Positions 21,105 through 32,964 of a stretch of 64,000 nucleotides of DNA are shown here, piece after piece. The stretch lies in the NCBI RefSeq assembly GCF_010093535.1, contig NW_022985177.1, forward strand, positions 352,857 through 416,856, given 5' to 3'. Position 1 is the first letter of the stretch, and the number at the start of each line of letters is the position of its first letter. A program made the position numbers and the translations under genes. The stretch is from Lindgomyces ingoldianus (lineage: Eukaryota > Ascomycota > Dothideomycetes > Pleosporales > Lindgomycetaceae). The notes below the pieces were generated by a model, which was not told where the DNA came from, did not search any database, and saw only the letters and a list, made by a program, of their open reading frames with translations.

Positions 21105-23141
21105 ATGTCAGCTATCCCGAACCTTCCTGAAGTTATGCCCGCAATTGATGGTAACGTCGACGGCATAGCGGGTACTCCTAACTTCCCCTTTAAGCTGCAC
21201 GACACACCCATCGAGAACTTTCGCCCTATAAAAATCATTGTCATCGGCGCTGGCTACTCGGGCATTTATTGCGGTATTCGAATACCCGAGAAGATCAGGA
21301 ACGTGGAGCTCGTCATCTACGAGAAGAATGAAGGAGTGGGCGGGACGTGGTGGGAGAATAGGTGGGTCCACCTATGTGAACGCCTGCAGAACACCTGCTG
21401 ACATGCATCGGGGCAGATACTTAGGCTGTGCCTGTGATGTGCCTTGTAAGTTCTTCGCTAAAATCAATTCCATACGCCATGCATATGCGACGTCCATTCA
21501 TCGCTAACGACCCCACCCAGCACACTCATACCAATTCTCCTTTGAACCAAATCGGAACTGGTCGTCCCTCTATGCTCCCTCGGCAGAAATACAGACGTAC
21601 CTCGAGGGCGTCGCGAAGAAGTACTCTGCAGATCGGTTTATCAAGCTGAGCCATGAGATCACGGAATGTAGGTGGGATCAGCAGAGTACGAAATGGCAGG
21701 TTACGGTAAAGAATTTGAAAACGGGCGAGGTCATTCATGACACAAGCGATGTGTTGATAAGTGCGAGGGGGAACTTAAACAACCCTTCCTGGCCCGAGAT
21801 CGAGGGGTTCAAGAGTTTCAAAGGGGAAGTTATGCACTCTGCTAGATGGAATGAGAGGTATGGAGCTACCTCTCTTGCATCTAAAAGAACCATAACCTAA
21901 TTATTTGCAGCTACGATTTCACAAACAAACGCATCGCAGTGATTGGCTCTGGTTCCTCCGCTATCCAAATCGTTCCCTCGTTACAGCGCCTCCCAGGAAC
22001 CCACATCTCCACTTTCGTCCGCAGCAAGACTTGGATCTCCCCATCTTTCGGTCAGCAAATTTGGGATAAATACGGCTTTGAGGGTTTCTCAATATCCCCG
22101 GAGATCCGAGACAAATTCCACTCGAATCCAGAATACTTCCAAAAATTCCGGCTCGCGGTCGAGGAAGACAGCAATAGAATACATGGATACACAATCAAAG
22201 GGACGCCTCTTCACATCGGTGCAAAGCAGATGTTTGAAGAGCATATGAAGAAGAGATTAGGAACCCATCCTCATATCTTCGAAGCCCTTCTCCCATCCTT
22301 CTCCCCGGGGTGTAGAAGACTGACCCCCGGACCAGGATACCTCGAAGCGCTAACTCAACCAAACGTCGACTTCATCACATCTCCAATATCCCATATCTCC
22401 GAACACGCGATCCACACTAAAGATGGGCAAACTCACAAAGTCGACACGCTCGTCTGCGCGACAGGCTTCCAGTCCAGCCGCCCGCCGCCCTTCGAACTTA
22501 TCGGCGCAAACAACCTCTCAATTAGAAAGAAATGGGAAAAGCGCGCAACAACATACCTGTCGCACTCAATCTCTTCATTCCCAAACCTTTTCACCATGCT
22601 TGGTCCCAATGCCGCCATTGGCTCTGGCTCGCTGACTATAATGATCGAATCTGTGGGTGACTACATAGTGAAATCGATCCGCAAGATTCAGAAAGAGAAT
22701 ATTGCCTCCATGGTTGTAAAGGCGGAGCGAGAAGAAGATTTTACCGAATACGTGGATACGTATTTCGAGGGCACGGTTTTCACCGAGGAGTGCAGGAGTT
22801 GGTATCGGAATGGCGGGACGGGGGAAGTCGTCGGGTTATGGCCTGGAAGCACGTTGCATTGCATGGAGTGTATGCGGAGTCCCAGGTGGGAGGACTTTGA
22901 TTACACTTACCTACAGGACTCCGACATGGGAGCAGATTCCTCGGTGGAAGAAGATGGACAGGTTAAGAATCGACGGAAGAAGAAAACCAATAGGTTGGCA
23001 TGGCTGGGCAATGGTTGGAGTATTAATCAACTGGAAGAGAAGCATCTTGCCTGGTATTTGTATCCTGAGTTTCAGGATAGTCCAGTTTCTCCGCTGCCAG
23101 AGGAGAAGGAAAGCTTGAAGATTAGACCATTTTCGAATTGA
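21105..23141 (+). CDS. Flavin-containing monooxygenase, Baeyer-Villiger type
   Basis: Exons are 21105-21361, 21417-21445 (29 nt), 21521-21857 and 21911-23141, giving 617 residues with consistent phases. The FAD-binding motif is IGAGYSG (residues 47-53), followed by GGTWWENRY and the CDVPSHSYQFSF segment typical of this group. FKGEVMHSARWN (195-206) fits the Baeyer-Villiger fingerprint FxGxxxHxxxW, and VIGSGSSAIQI is the second dinucleotide (NADPH) motif. VCATGFQ is the ATG motif near the C-terminal half. It should oxidise a ketone or similar substrate with NADPH and O2; the substrate is unknown. Fungal relatives include steroid and polyketide BVMOs, but no pathway partners are adjacent. The 29-nt micro-exon carries the start of the conserved Y-x-G-C-x-C-D block. 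Confidence 0.9.
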
Positions 23142-23383
23142 GATGTAGGTCTCCTTGGTCGTAGAGACTTGAATAAAGATTAAAATAAACGCTTTTATCC
23201 TGAAATTCGAAAATTCCATTCTTAATTTTTTATATTTCATAAATATTTTTTTTCTACAAGCCGGATGAAGTAGAATGACGGCCGTGACATCATATACTCG
23301 TTCAATTCCAGCATCCCACCCAAACCCAGGTTATGAAACAAAAGCCCAAACGCTTAATCCAAATCGAACCAAGCCACAAGATC

Positions 23384-26300
23384 TCAATCTGGTCCCCAGC
23401 TCGGCGCCCCCTCGATCGCTGGCCTCTCCATCCTCAACCTCGCATGCAACTGGGCCGACTCATCCATCCTCTCAGTTACCGCAACCTGCCTGCTAACATT
23501 CCTCTCATACAACTCCTCCTTCTCCTTCAGCATTCGCCTCTCTACACTCGCTCTATACTCTATCTCGTCTTTCCTCTGCTTAATCAACCTCGCCTCTTGC
23601 GCAAAGCTAGCGCTAGCCTTGCGATCCTCGATCTGCAGTCGTTCGGCAGCGAAGTTGCGCTCCTGCTCCACCTGCAGAGTATGCCATGCCACTTTCTCCT
23701 GCCTCTTCATCCGTTCGGCCTCGCGCACGCGGTGCATCTCAAATTCGTGTTTTTGTGATTCGAGTGTTGTCCACTGCGCCTGTGCTGCGGCCGCAGCCGC
23801 CATTTCCGCATCCTGTTGTTCCTGTTTCCGCCGTAGCGCGTCTCGATGCGTCGACTCCTCTAGCATGCGAGCATGCTCGCTTTGTTCCTTTGCCAGCTTG
23901 AGAGAGAGCTGGTGTTCCTTTTGCCGGTCTGCAAGCTTCTTGATAGGCACGGGTATGCCAACCGCACCAATTGGTTGCTCGGCGTTCTCGGAGTAGTATT
24001 TAGGTTCACATCCTTTGTCCTGAAGCAACTCGATGAGCTCTTGCTTGTAGCGGTTGCGGCTGTGGCTCGGGACTAGTTCGACGTATTTGATAGGCGAGTA
24101 CCACAGTCCGGCCGCGTCACGGTACATGTGTCTTTCGTCGTTGACATCTTCCCATACTTCAGTTTCGAGCAGAGCATCCGTAACGTCGAGTGGGGAATGG
24201 GGGTTGTCGAGGGCGAGGAAGATGGCAGATTTCTCATTGCGCGTTTTGAATTTGGGATTTGCGCCGTTGGAAAGGAGGAGGCTAATTAGTTGGCGGAGCT
24301 TGGTGCGTTGGGCGCCATTTGTGACATCTGCGTTTAGACAAAGTTCTCCCAAGGCGTTTCGTCCATTGTGGAGGCGACAGGGAAAATTAGGATTATGCCT
24401 TCCACTCTTAATGAGGATAGTAGCGACCTCTAGTTGTAAGCATCTAACTGCCTCGTGCAGACTCCCATCGTCTTTGAGAGCGTGGGCTGATAGGGTTTGT
24501 ACGATGGAGGTGAGTGAGGTCCTACTGGCATAGAATAGCGCGGACCGATTCCACTTATCACGGACAGAGGCATCTGCCCCTCGTCTAATCAGCTCTTGGA
24601 TGATGCCCGAGCGGCCTTCACGAGCGGCGAGCGTGATCGGACTGAGCTCGGACTTAGAAGCGGAGCGAGTTGGGGATGCTATAAACGTAGCTAGGTCAGC
24701 GATCCGCTAGGTAGCTAAGAAGATGACTAAGGTGAGAGCAATGAAATGCGTATGAATAACTTACCTCCTGCATTCAACAACGCCACTACAACTGGAATCG
24801 AGACCATCTTTTGCGGTTGCGCCAATGCCCATACTAGAGCCGTTACACTCTCTTCACCTACCGCTGGCTCAAGAACATAGAGTGTAGTGACATCAGGATT
24901 GCAGCCATGATCAAGGAAAAGCTTAACGAGGCTCTCACTACGAGGGTACTCTTGCAAGACCAAGACCATGGCGGGTGTTTTGAACGGGCCACGATTAAGA
25001 ATCTCAAGGTGTTCTGATGTACATCCTTGATCCAAGCACAATTGCATTGCCTTGAAAATGACAGATTCGTCAAGCCTCGCACGAATTAGAGCCGGAACGA
25101 GAGCATTAAAGTCGGGTTCGTGTGCAAGTAATTTTGCAAAAATGTTCAGGTCCCTCCGTCGTGCAGCGGAGACGAAGCATGCCCCATCAGCTACGTTGAC
25201 GTTAGCTCTATAGTCAAGAAGCAAGCCAATGACTGCCTCCGTTTCATGGTCTTGATTCGCCGGGTCGAGTACGCTCCGTAAAGCCGAGTCTATGACAGAT
25301 TGCTGGACCCCTCGAAGGAGGAGCTCTGTTGCGATTCCGAGTCGATTCCTTGCTCTGGTGTTCCCTTGGGCCACAGAATCATGGAAGAGAGAACGGAATG
25401 CCTTCGTGATACTTGGCTTTGATGGAATCTCCTTTCCTCCCAATAGGATTCGGATAAGCTCGTCTGACCCAGAAGCTACGGCAATACTCAAAGCTTCGCC
25501 ATCGTTAAAATTGACGGAGGCTCTATGCTCGAGTAGGACTTGAAGAACGGCTGTGTCATTTTGGCTCAGAGCTTGATGTACTTCAGCCACAAGTGCTCTA
25601 TCAAGATACTCTTGAGCAACGCCCAGGTTGAGAAGAACACCTAAGATTGGGATTTTCTTTTGGCGATCTTGTAAAGCGATAACATACTGAAACCCGGGGC
25701 CTAATAATCTCGGGTCAGTACCGAGGAGACGGTTAATTATGTCGAGGTTCTGGGGACCGCCGTTTACCGCTATCTGGAAAGCCTGAAGGACTGGTCTTTC
25801 TTCCTTGCCATTAGCAAGGAGAAGGTCTATCATTTGAAGTGTTGTCGAATGCCTACTTCCCGTAGATTCGAATGTCAAAGGTAGAGCAGCCGAGGTTGTG
25901 TGGGAATATGGCTTCGATTTGAGAAGCAATTGGAGAATTGGAATATCAGCTTGCCGGGTAGCAAGACTAATAGCTTTTCCATCGTCATAATTGACGTCTG
26001 CTTTGTGTCTTACAAGCTCTTCAATTAGGGCCAAGTCTCTTGAGGAGGATGTATCCGCGATTGCGTCAACGAGTGCGGTGTCTATCTCTACGCCTTGAGC
26101 ACCATGTTCGAGGAGGATACGTGCAGTCTCCAATCGCTCGGATGAAGAGTATCCTTGGCGGAGAAGAGGGAAGACTTTGGCAAGAGCTGATGGCGGTGGT
26201 CGCACGCTTAAGAGCTTTTGAAGAGTTCGTATATCCTTTCTCGCTACCGCTGCATAGATGGCTCTATAGTCCCCAAAGTCGAGTGGAGCTCCGGCATCGA

Positions 26301-27618
26301 CGAGAATGTCCGTTAATAACGAGTCGCCTTCATCCACAGCTAATATGAGCCAGCGTCCTAGGGGTGGGCCGCTAGCACCTTTCTGTACTAAAGTGTTTAT
26401 GAAGCGCGACCTGTCAGATTTAGAGGTATCAGCCGGGAGGACAGCGAGAGCAGCCGATGCATGGGCAGGAGAGATAGGGGTTTCGAGAATCGCATTAGCG
26501 AGCGCCCAATTCGAGTTGGCTATGGCATTTCGTAGACACTCGGCCTCGTTCAAAGCTGTTGAAACTCCATAGTGGATCATTAACAGCGCTAGGGGGGTAT
26601 CGTTGCGCTTTGAAGCTGTGAGGAGAATTCCGGATAGACCAGGACTATCTGGAGGGAGACCACAACAAAACAAAAGTTGGAGGAAGTGGTGAAGCTCTTG
26701 AGCAGTTGGCATTCTTAAAACAGGTTCGAGGCAACCCTGGATTGAGAAGACCGTTAATGGTATTGGCCCAGCGACCAAAGCAATGGCTAGCCGGTATTCC
26801 CGAGCTGTGAGTGCCATATTGAGAGCACTAGCTCCATTGAAGTTTGGATCAGCACCGTACCCAATGAGCAAAGATATGACCGGCTCGGACTTTTGCTGGA
26901 CAGCTGCGGGAAGGCATGATGAAATGATCTCCGGGCGAAAAGCTTTCGGAGCCCTTAAAAGCAAGCGAATGAGATTTTGATTATTCGATCTGACAGCATC
27001 AGCGAGCGCGTTCGGGAACCTGTTGCAATCTGCACCGTGTCGAAGTAACTCTTGGATACAGGAATAATCATTCGCGGCCAACGCCGCGTTTAGTGCCTCA
27101 TCCAGTGCTACCTGGTCGGCTCCGGAGCCTGCAAGGAGACTGACAGAGTCGGCCCTTCTCAAAGTAGCAGCACGCTGCAGGACAGTGCTTCGCCGTCGAG
27201 CCGCCGCACCAGCCTTCTTCAATCCTTTGTTCTTTTTCTCATCTTCAGGTTCGATGAAATTAACTTTCGCCCCGAGGTTCAGAAAAGCCTGTACTAGTCC
27301 AGAACTCGTTGCAGGCTTGTCAATGACCGCCGAAAGCGCCTGGTCAAGTTCCTCCTGGGAGAATTCCCATCTTTCAGTATCCTGGAGCTTCCCCTTCTCT
27401 TTCGAGGTCCTAAAAATGTATTTCAGTTGCTTGCCTGGGTCTCGGTAATCTGGATTGTTTCGTCTCTGATCCACGAGTAGGTTTCGGGCTTGCGTATGGT
27501 CCTCTTCACTTGCGATATTTGCAGGCTGTGAAGGAGCCGGTAGACAAGGCTGTCGGACAAGGACTGGGGTAATCCCGGCATCTTGGATAAGCTCTTGAAG
27601 ACTTCGTCGGGCCTTCAT
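23384..27618 (-). CDS. Large ankyrin-repeat protein with C-terminal coiled coil
   Basis: Exon 1 is 27618-24765 and exon 2 is 24678-23384, with an 86-nt intron (GTAAGT...TAG), giving 1,382 residues. The ATG at 27618 (MKARRSLQELIQ) is the first in frame. After a basic N-terminal stretch (KKAGAAARRRSTV) there are more than 20 ankyrin-like helical repeats from about residue 170 to 1070, such as IQELLRHGADCN, VISLLIGYGADPNF and VLQVLLEHRASVNF. A longer period is visible: ADVNYDDGKAISLA, ASVNFNDGEALSIA and ANVNVADGACFVSA recur at intervals of roughly 130 residues. The last third (from about QKEHQLSLKLAKEQSEHA) is a charged coiled coil rich in Glu, Arg, Lys and Ala. There is no NACHT, kinase or membrane segment, so it is probably a scaffold. 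No function can be assigned. Confidence 0.82.
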
Positions 27619-29014
27619 GGTGCTTGAAATAGAGTATAGCAATTCATCACCACGTAGAAAATTCTTTGCTACTTTTCATCAATCCTTCTGGTCAAGTTCG
27701 TGTTGCACACGTCAGGTTGAGGCTGTGTCGGAAGTTAGGAATGCCTTTGGCGCTAGTCCGGTAAAAGCAAAGTCCGGGAAGGAAGCACGTAAGATCGCTG
27801 TTTTCACCAGACCCCACCATTCGTTTCCCTCAACACCCACATGTCCTCTCGGACTTGTGGGGTCTGTCAATTTCTCATCCACTTGCGACTGTTTAGGATT
27901 CACTTTCATGCAGCCTACCACGCTCTTCGCATGTTGGGAACGTAACGACACAGGGCTGAACGGATAATATAGTGCACACAAGGTGGGTTGAACTGACCGG
28001 TCTGATGCCTCTGTAAACTTTCGCGCGTTTCAACCTAGTTTGAGATTTCTGCAGAAGTTACCACCCCTTTCCTCCCATACAGAAGGACTAGACTTTACAC
28101 AAGAATAGCACGGCACTGCCATCAACGATTCCATCCCGTTAGGAACCGCGAAGGAACCGCAAACGCTGGCAAATTCCTCCCTAGAGGAACCGCCCTTACG
28201 AGTCATTCCCGTTTCTGAAGCGCGGCTGTTTCACCAATGTTGTCAAGCTCCCTGGATTCTTCCTATTGGCTAGCGTACGCTTGGTTTCAACTTGCGCACC
28301 AAGTTCTGCAGGTACCGTTTCACCTCGACCAACAGTTCTCAGGCCAGAATGTTGGAACGATGTTTTACGCGCAGGTTTCCGCATCCCCAACGATGTTGAC
28401 CGAATTGTGGGGCGACGATGCCGAACGTCCCGTGCTATCCTCGCTGAACATCTGTCAAAAACATGATTGAAGTGGACGCCAATCCGAGCTTTTCGACAAG
28501 AATGGATTGGCTTCTGTCCATTTGAGTCCAACCTGTAGGGTGCCTCCCTACTTTCTTTCACAGCTGCGCGGTCAGCCTGCAGGTACCACGGCATACGGAC
28601 CTGCTCTCGGCTGCATTTGACGCATTCCTTAGACATCGTTGGCATGTCTCTAGAGGGTTTCGCGTTTTAGGTCTACATCATTCGGGGCTGTTGATGGTTG
28701 CGAGAGAGAAAGAAGCATCATGAAATTGTAACGTGTGGTCCTTGAAGTTAGGGGTCTGAATATCGAATGTCCTAACCTGAGCACAAGTATATATTGAAGG
28801 CTTCCCCCTCTCAGTTTGGAGGTCTGTAGCATAAATCGTCCATCCGATAAATATTTCTGCCATTCCTTCTTCCTCCCGCTTTATTTTCTCTCGTTTTATT
28901 CTCCTCCGTTTATCCTTTCTTCGAGCTCGGGAAGCTCCATTTTTTGAACGTATCATTTCTCAACCTCTTCACGTTCCCTTAGGTTGTATTGTACATCTTC
29001 AATAAACTTACAAC
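27619..29014. other. Divergent intergenic region between ankyrin and DUF3455 genes
   Basis: This 1.4 kb stretch lies between two divergent starts. Open frames near 28196-28645 and 28678-28956 carry no recognised domain. CT-rich runs at about 28866-28925 (for example TTCTTCCTCCC) probably belong to the leader of the DUF3455 gene. Confidence 0.4.
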
Positions 29015-29686
29015 ATGCATTCTTCGCACATACTCACCGGAATTATCTTTCCACTACTCACGCTCGCTCGGCCCTACCTCTCCAACAAACGCCTACCCCA
29101 CTCTTTATCCCCCCGCCAAGCCAATACCACCTGCGACCTCAATTCCGTCGACCAGCCAGAGAACACCATGCAAGCACCAGATGAGGGCCTTTCACTTGTG
29201 CTCATCGCTCTCGGTCGGGGCACTCAAAACTATACCTGCGCCAACGAAACTGCGGCACCAGCAGCCATCGGCGCTCTCGCACAACTCTTCAACGGCTCTT
29301 GCGCCGTTGCAAACAACGAACTGGGGTCAATTGCAGAAGACGCCGCGGCCATCGGGATGCATTTCTTTGTCGATAACACAACTCCCGACTTCGATATTAT
29401 CGGCTTGGGTAACACTGAGCTGAAAAGGGTTGAAACAGCAGCGGCGCCGGCCGCTACTGACGTGCCCTGGCTGAGGCTCGAGGCTCAAGAAGCAGGCACC
29501 ACAAGCCCGGTTAAAGAAATTTATCGGTTGAATACACAGGGCGGTGTTGCCCCGTCAAGCTGTACGGGCCAAACTGCTGGAGGAGTGGTCACTGTTGACT
29601 ATGAGGCACAATACTGGGTGTATGCCAACACTGAGGAAATGGAGGCGCAGAGGAGGAAGAGGAGTTTAGGGTTGTCGTTGGCTTGA
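29015..29686 (+). CDS. Secreted DUF3455 protein
   Basis: This is a single exon of 223 residues. An N-terminal hydrophobic stretch (about residues 1-18, HILTGIIFPLLTLA) is a likely signal peptide, followed by a basic, Pro-rich propeptide-like region ending SPRQANTTC. The family features of DUF3455 follow in order: RGTQNYTC near the start of the domain, then the IGMHFFVD segment, PWLRLEAQE, and EIYRLNTQGGVAPSSC (consensus I-x-R-x-N-T-x-G-G-x-A-P), then VDYEAQYWVY. DUF3455 proteins are fungal and bacterial extracellular proteins of unknown activity. Several N-x-S/T sites fit secretion. The C-terminus is basic (QRRKRS). The secreted AA9 enzyme lies 250 bp downstream on the same strand. Confidence 0.85.
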   Translation: MHSSHILTGIIFPLLTLARPYLSNKRLPHSLSPRQANTTCDLNSVDQPENTMQAPDEGLSLVLIALGRGTQNYTCANETAAPAAIGALAQLFNGSCAVANNELGSIAEDAAAIGMHFFVDNTTPDFDIIGLGNTELKRVETAAAPAATDVPWLRLEAQEAGTTSPVKEIYRLNTQGGVAPSSCTGQTAGGVVTVDYEAQYWVYANTEEMEAQRRKRSLGLSLA

Positions 29687-29849
29687 TTATTGGCCGGTCG
29701 GCTAATCACCCATCCCAACAATTGTATTGCAAGCTTATAAACAGTCTCCCGAGTGTCAGAGTCGCGTGACGCCTAAGCTGAGATTCTAGAAGAGATTTAT
29801 ATGAAGTTTCGCGCGAGACATGCACTCTGGAATTGCGGGGTGGTAGCGC

Positions 29850-29861
29850 ATACATATAAAG
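29850..29861 (+). promoter_or_regulatory. TATA-like element of the AA9 gene
   Basis: ACATATAAAG at about 29852-29861 lies some 75 bp before the ATG at 29932, a plausible TATA box for an inducible secreted enzyme gene. It was identified by sequence only. Confidence 0.4.
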
Positions 29862-29931
29862 GTCTTTTGCAAGGCTTTCCTTTAGTGCAAGGTTTTCTCG
29901 CCCAACACATCTACTAGCTAGTCTATCCGTT

Positions 29932-30880
29932 ATGAAGATTATTATCGTACTTCTAATCACACTCTCCACGTTCCAAAATGCAATAGCGCACTGTAGGTAC
30001 CTTCCTAGCCCATCCTCTATTCACTTCTCTTAAATGAATGATGCAAATTCCTGCTAGATGTACTAAGCCGCTTCATTGCCAACGAAACGATCTTTCCAGA
30101 ATGGAAATACGTCCGGTAAATTCCTTCCCATGCCACAATCCATTTTCCCATCTCATCCAATCAACATGGCAAGCTGAATCTCTCTAGACGTGTCACACCT
30201 AACACGACAACACCTCTCGCCGAGCACACATACCCACATTACGACATCTCATCCCCCAACATCCGCTGCGGCCGTGGGGCAGGAACATCTGGTCCCGGCT
30301 CGGAAATCGCGACTGTGGTCGCAGGCTCCGTAGTAGGATTTCGTCTTGATCTTTGGAATGCTCCGGTCTGCTCTCCCTCTCTATTCATATCCAAAGTTCC
30401 ATCAAGTTGAGACAAATACAGTACGTGATGTTCCACGACGGACCACTTCTTGCGTACATGAGCAAAAGTCCAGAACAAACGAGGGATGGGTTGAAAGAAT
30501 ATGATGGGGGAGGGGAATGGTTCAAAATCGCACAAAGAGGACCATATAACAAGACGCGTTGGTTTGCTGAATATAACAAACGCTTCTCGGAGTTTAATTT
30601 CACGGTCCCGCCAACGACTCCTCCTGGATTCTATCTCCTCCGCGGCGAAAGTATATACCCGCATGACACATTCAACCGTACGCAGTTTTATATGAATTGC
30701 GCGAGTGTGGAAATCGTGGGTGGCATAGAGAGTGAGAGTGAGCCTGGCCCTCTTGTGAGGTTTCCGGGGGCGTATGATGATTATGATGAGGGGATTTGGG
30801 TCCCAGGTGAGGTTTGGAATAGGACGGATTTGAGCCGGTATAAGATGCCCGGACCGGAGATCTGGGGAGCTGGAGTGTGA
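29932..30880 (+). CDS. AA9 lytic polysaccharide monooxygenase
   Basis: This is a copper enzyme that cleaves cellulose or hemicellulose oxidatively outside the cell, by family knowledge. Exons are 29932-29992, 30058-30115, 30188-30365 and 30422-30880; phases agree and give 251 residues. The signal peptide (MKIIIVLLITLSTFQNAIA) is followed directly by HYVLSRFI, so processing leaves His at position 1, as the histidine brace requires; the His codon is the last complete codon of exon 1. The second copper His is proposed in FHDGPLLAYM, where many AA9 have YHPGP. QFYMNC supplies the axial Gln/Tyr region. YDISSPNIRCGRGAG and PLVRFPGAYDDYDEGIWV are also AA9 hallmarks. There is no CBM1 module. Two features need checking: Asp instead of Pro after the second His, and the exact third splice site. 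Confidence 0.85.
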
Positions 30881-31177
30881 GAGGCTAAGAATTAGGGGTT
30901 GGATAGGCTATGAGGTTTTAATGAATTATGGGGCTTAGGAATCTGGGAAGTGGAAGTATCTAGACCTAAAGACACCATCCTCACTCGCTTGGGTACGGCC
31001 ACGGTGTGAGGCAAACCTAATTGGTACATCACTAAATGTGCGTTGGAGCCCAGTTGTGGTTGTTTCAGCCTCGAAGAGGCACACACCAAGCATATGAAAT
31101 GAGAGAACTGTGTCTACATCTAATTGCAGTAAGGAAACAAGACCGAAGCTCCACTGGGTACACTCTTAGAGAAATTC
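30881..31177. other. Short gap between convergent AA9 and SDR genes
   Basis: This carries the 3' flanks of two convergent genes. No other feature is seen. Confidence 0.4.
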
Positions 31178-32275
31178 CTAATTCTCCTTCACTCCAACCA
31201 ACTCGTTCGACACCTTCCAAAGCCTTCCTTCCTTCTCTTCATCATAAACATACGATTCGTAGCCAGTATCTAGAAGCGAATACCCAGGCTTCACTGGCTG
31301 GGAGACTTGGCAATCCTCCAGATACAGGCCCCCTTTGCCCTCCAACTCCTTATCCAGCGCGGCCCATATCGTCGTCGCAGCGCCCTGTTCCGTAGACTTC
31401 ATGTATTCTTGAACCGCTGGATTGGCAGCCCACTGGTCCATCTGCTCCTTTGGAGTGTGGATTTGCAGACCAGTCCAGATGCCTCCCGGATGCAAAGAAA
31501 AGGCATGCAGGTTCTTCGACCCGTAACGGCGCTCGATTTCGTTAGCCATGTAGATGTTTGATAGCTTAGATTGCCCGTAGCTCTTTCTAGGGTCGTAGAT
31601 GCCTTCGAGGTTGAGGTTTTCGAATTGCACTTGGCTGTAGCGGTGGCCGGTGGAAGAGACGTTTACGACGCGAGATCCGAATTCTGGAGTGGCGGACTTC
31701 AGCATGGTGTCCCTGAGGAGCTGAAAGAGCAGGAAGTGTGCGAGGTGGTTAGTGCCGAACTGAAGTTCGAAGCCGTCTTCGGTGCGGCCTTCCGGGGTCG
31801 CCATAATACCCGCGTTGTTGATCAGGATATTAAGCTTGTCGCTCCTTTGGAGAAATTCCTTTGCGCACTTGCGCACGCTTTCGAGAGAGTTATTATCAAG
31901 TTCAATGAGCTCGAGGCGGCCCGGTTCAATACTATCCCCCAATGCTTTCTTGGCTTTCTCGAGATTGCGAGCTGCAGCGAAGACATGCATACCAGTCGCT
32001 TTCAGCGCTTTAGCGGTGTCGATGCCGATGCCAGAGGAGGTTCCTGTGACTAAGGCGACTTTGCCCTCCATCTTGCCTTCGAGGCCATTGTCTTTAACAA
32101 TCTGGAGGGCGGTAGGACGGGCATCGCCGGGGCCTTTGGTGTTCTTGTGGGCTTCGACATAGCGGGAAGACATATTTGAGAATGTTGGATAGAATGCAGA
32201 GGAATTGAGAAATGTTACTTTTAGTTTAGATGAGAGTAAAGTAGATCGACTGACTCTGTGGATTGATCCGAGCAT
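31178..32275 (-). CDS. Retinol-dehydrogenase-like SDR
   Basis: This is a single exon of 365 residues from the ATG at 32275, or 331 from the internal ATG at 32173 (MSSRYVEAHK). The first 34 residues are basic and Ser-rich with no acidic residues, compatible with a mitochondrial presequence, but the internal start is equally plausible. The enzyme core has TGTSSGIG for the cofactor, the NNAG motif, VVNVSSTGHR with the catalytic Ser, and YGQSK as YxxxK. This is the pattern of the retinol-dehydrogenase/WW-oxidoreductase-like SDRs, which in fungi reduce or oxidise many small molecules with NADP(H). The substrate is unknown. It is convergent with the AA9 gene and unrelated in sequence to the SDR at the left edge beyond the fold. 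Confidence 0.9.
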   Translation of the reverse strand: MLGSIHRVSRSTLLSSKLKVTFLNSSAFYPTFSNMSSRYVEAHKNTKGPGDARPTALQIVKDNGLEGKMEGKVALVTGTSSGIGIDTAKALKATGMHVFAAARNLEKAKKALGDSIEPGRLELIELDNNSLESVRKCAKEFLQRSDKLNILINNAGIMATPEGRTEDGFELQFGTNHLAHFLLFQLLRDTMLKSATPEFGSRVVNVSSTGHRYSQVQFENLNLEGIYDPRKSYGQSKLSNIYMANEIERRYGSKNLHAFSLHPGGIWTGLQIHTPKEQMDQWAANPAVQEYMKSTEQGAATTIWAALDKELEGKGGLYLEDCQVSQPVKPGYSLLDTGYESYVYDEEKEGRLWKVSNELVGVKEN

Positions 32276-32303
32276 GCAAATGTATAGGAGATGAAGAAAG
32301 AGA

Positions 32304-32318
32304 GCGATTATATATACT
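32304..32318 (-). promoter_or_regulatory. TATA-like element upstream of the SDR
   Basis: The sequence TTATATATA lies at about 32307-32316, some 35 bp upstream of the first ATG of the reverse-strand SDR. If it is the TATA box, transcription would begin close to or past 32275 and favour the internal ATG at 32173. Confidence 0.35.
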
Positions 32319-32964
32319 CACGAAGAGTGATTATTGAGGAGCGGGCATACATCCTCAACTGAACACTAAAATTTGAAGCTCTTAAATCCGCCTCGAAGCT
32401 AGTGTAGCTTGTATGAACTTTGCTAGGCTCAGATGATTAACTTCTCGTGAATTCGTCCGGAAGTGCATTTGTTCTTCTTAGCCTTGCCTACCTGGAGTCG
32501 ACTTGGCAAGTTGCATATTTATCTCCGCTGTTGTCCGTGACACGTGATTCTCGCCAAGCTATTCTGCACTTTCATCAGCCCTCTCAGGGTCAGCCGTCCG
32601 TCTCGGCGGAGATGATGATGCATTCTCAGCAGCGACTTGATTATACCTCTGGCGGATAGGTCGATAATCTATATGACGTAAGATTATGACCCTGGCATGC
32701 ATACAAACAAATGCCTATTCCAGACGTTCCTGAAGCCGAATGAACTACCCCATCAGCCAAACGCAAGATCTAAAAGTGCAACCCGGAAGAAAGACCGTGA
32801 TACAAGGCCTTCATGTATTAAAAGGTATATAGTCCGTGCAATGCCCAATGCTCCCTAATGCCTCTTGGATGTCTTGGTCCAGAAGAACCCCTAATCGTTA
32901 TGTCGTAGTAGGTACTTTGCAGACCGAAGCTATCCTATATTCCCATATTGAAACAATTCTTGCC
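32319..32964. other. Intergenic region
   Basis: This lies between the upstream flank of the SDR and the 3' end of the coiled-coil gene at 32965. No gene is seen. Confidence 0.35.

Noticed and set aside
28196..28645. Reverse 149-codon frame
   Set aside because: It is Arg-rich without domains and overlaps equally long frames on the other strand.
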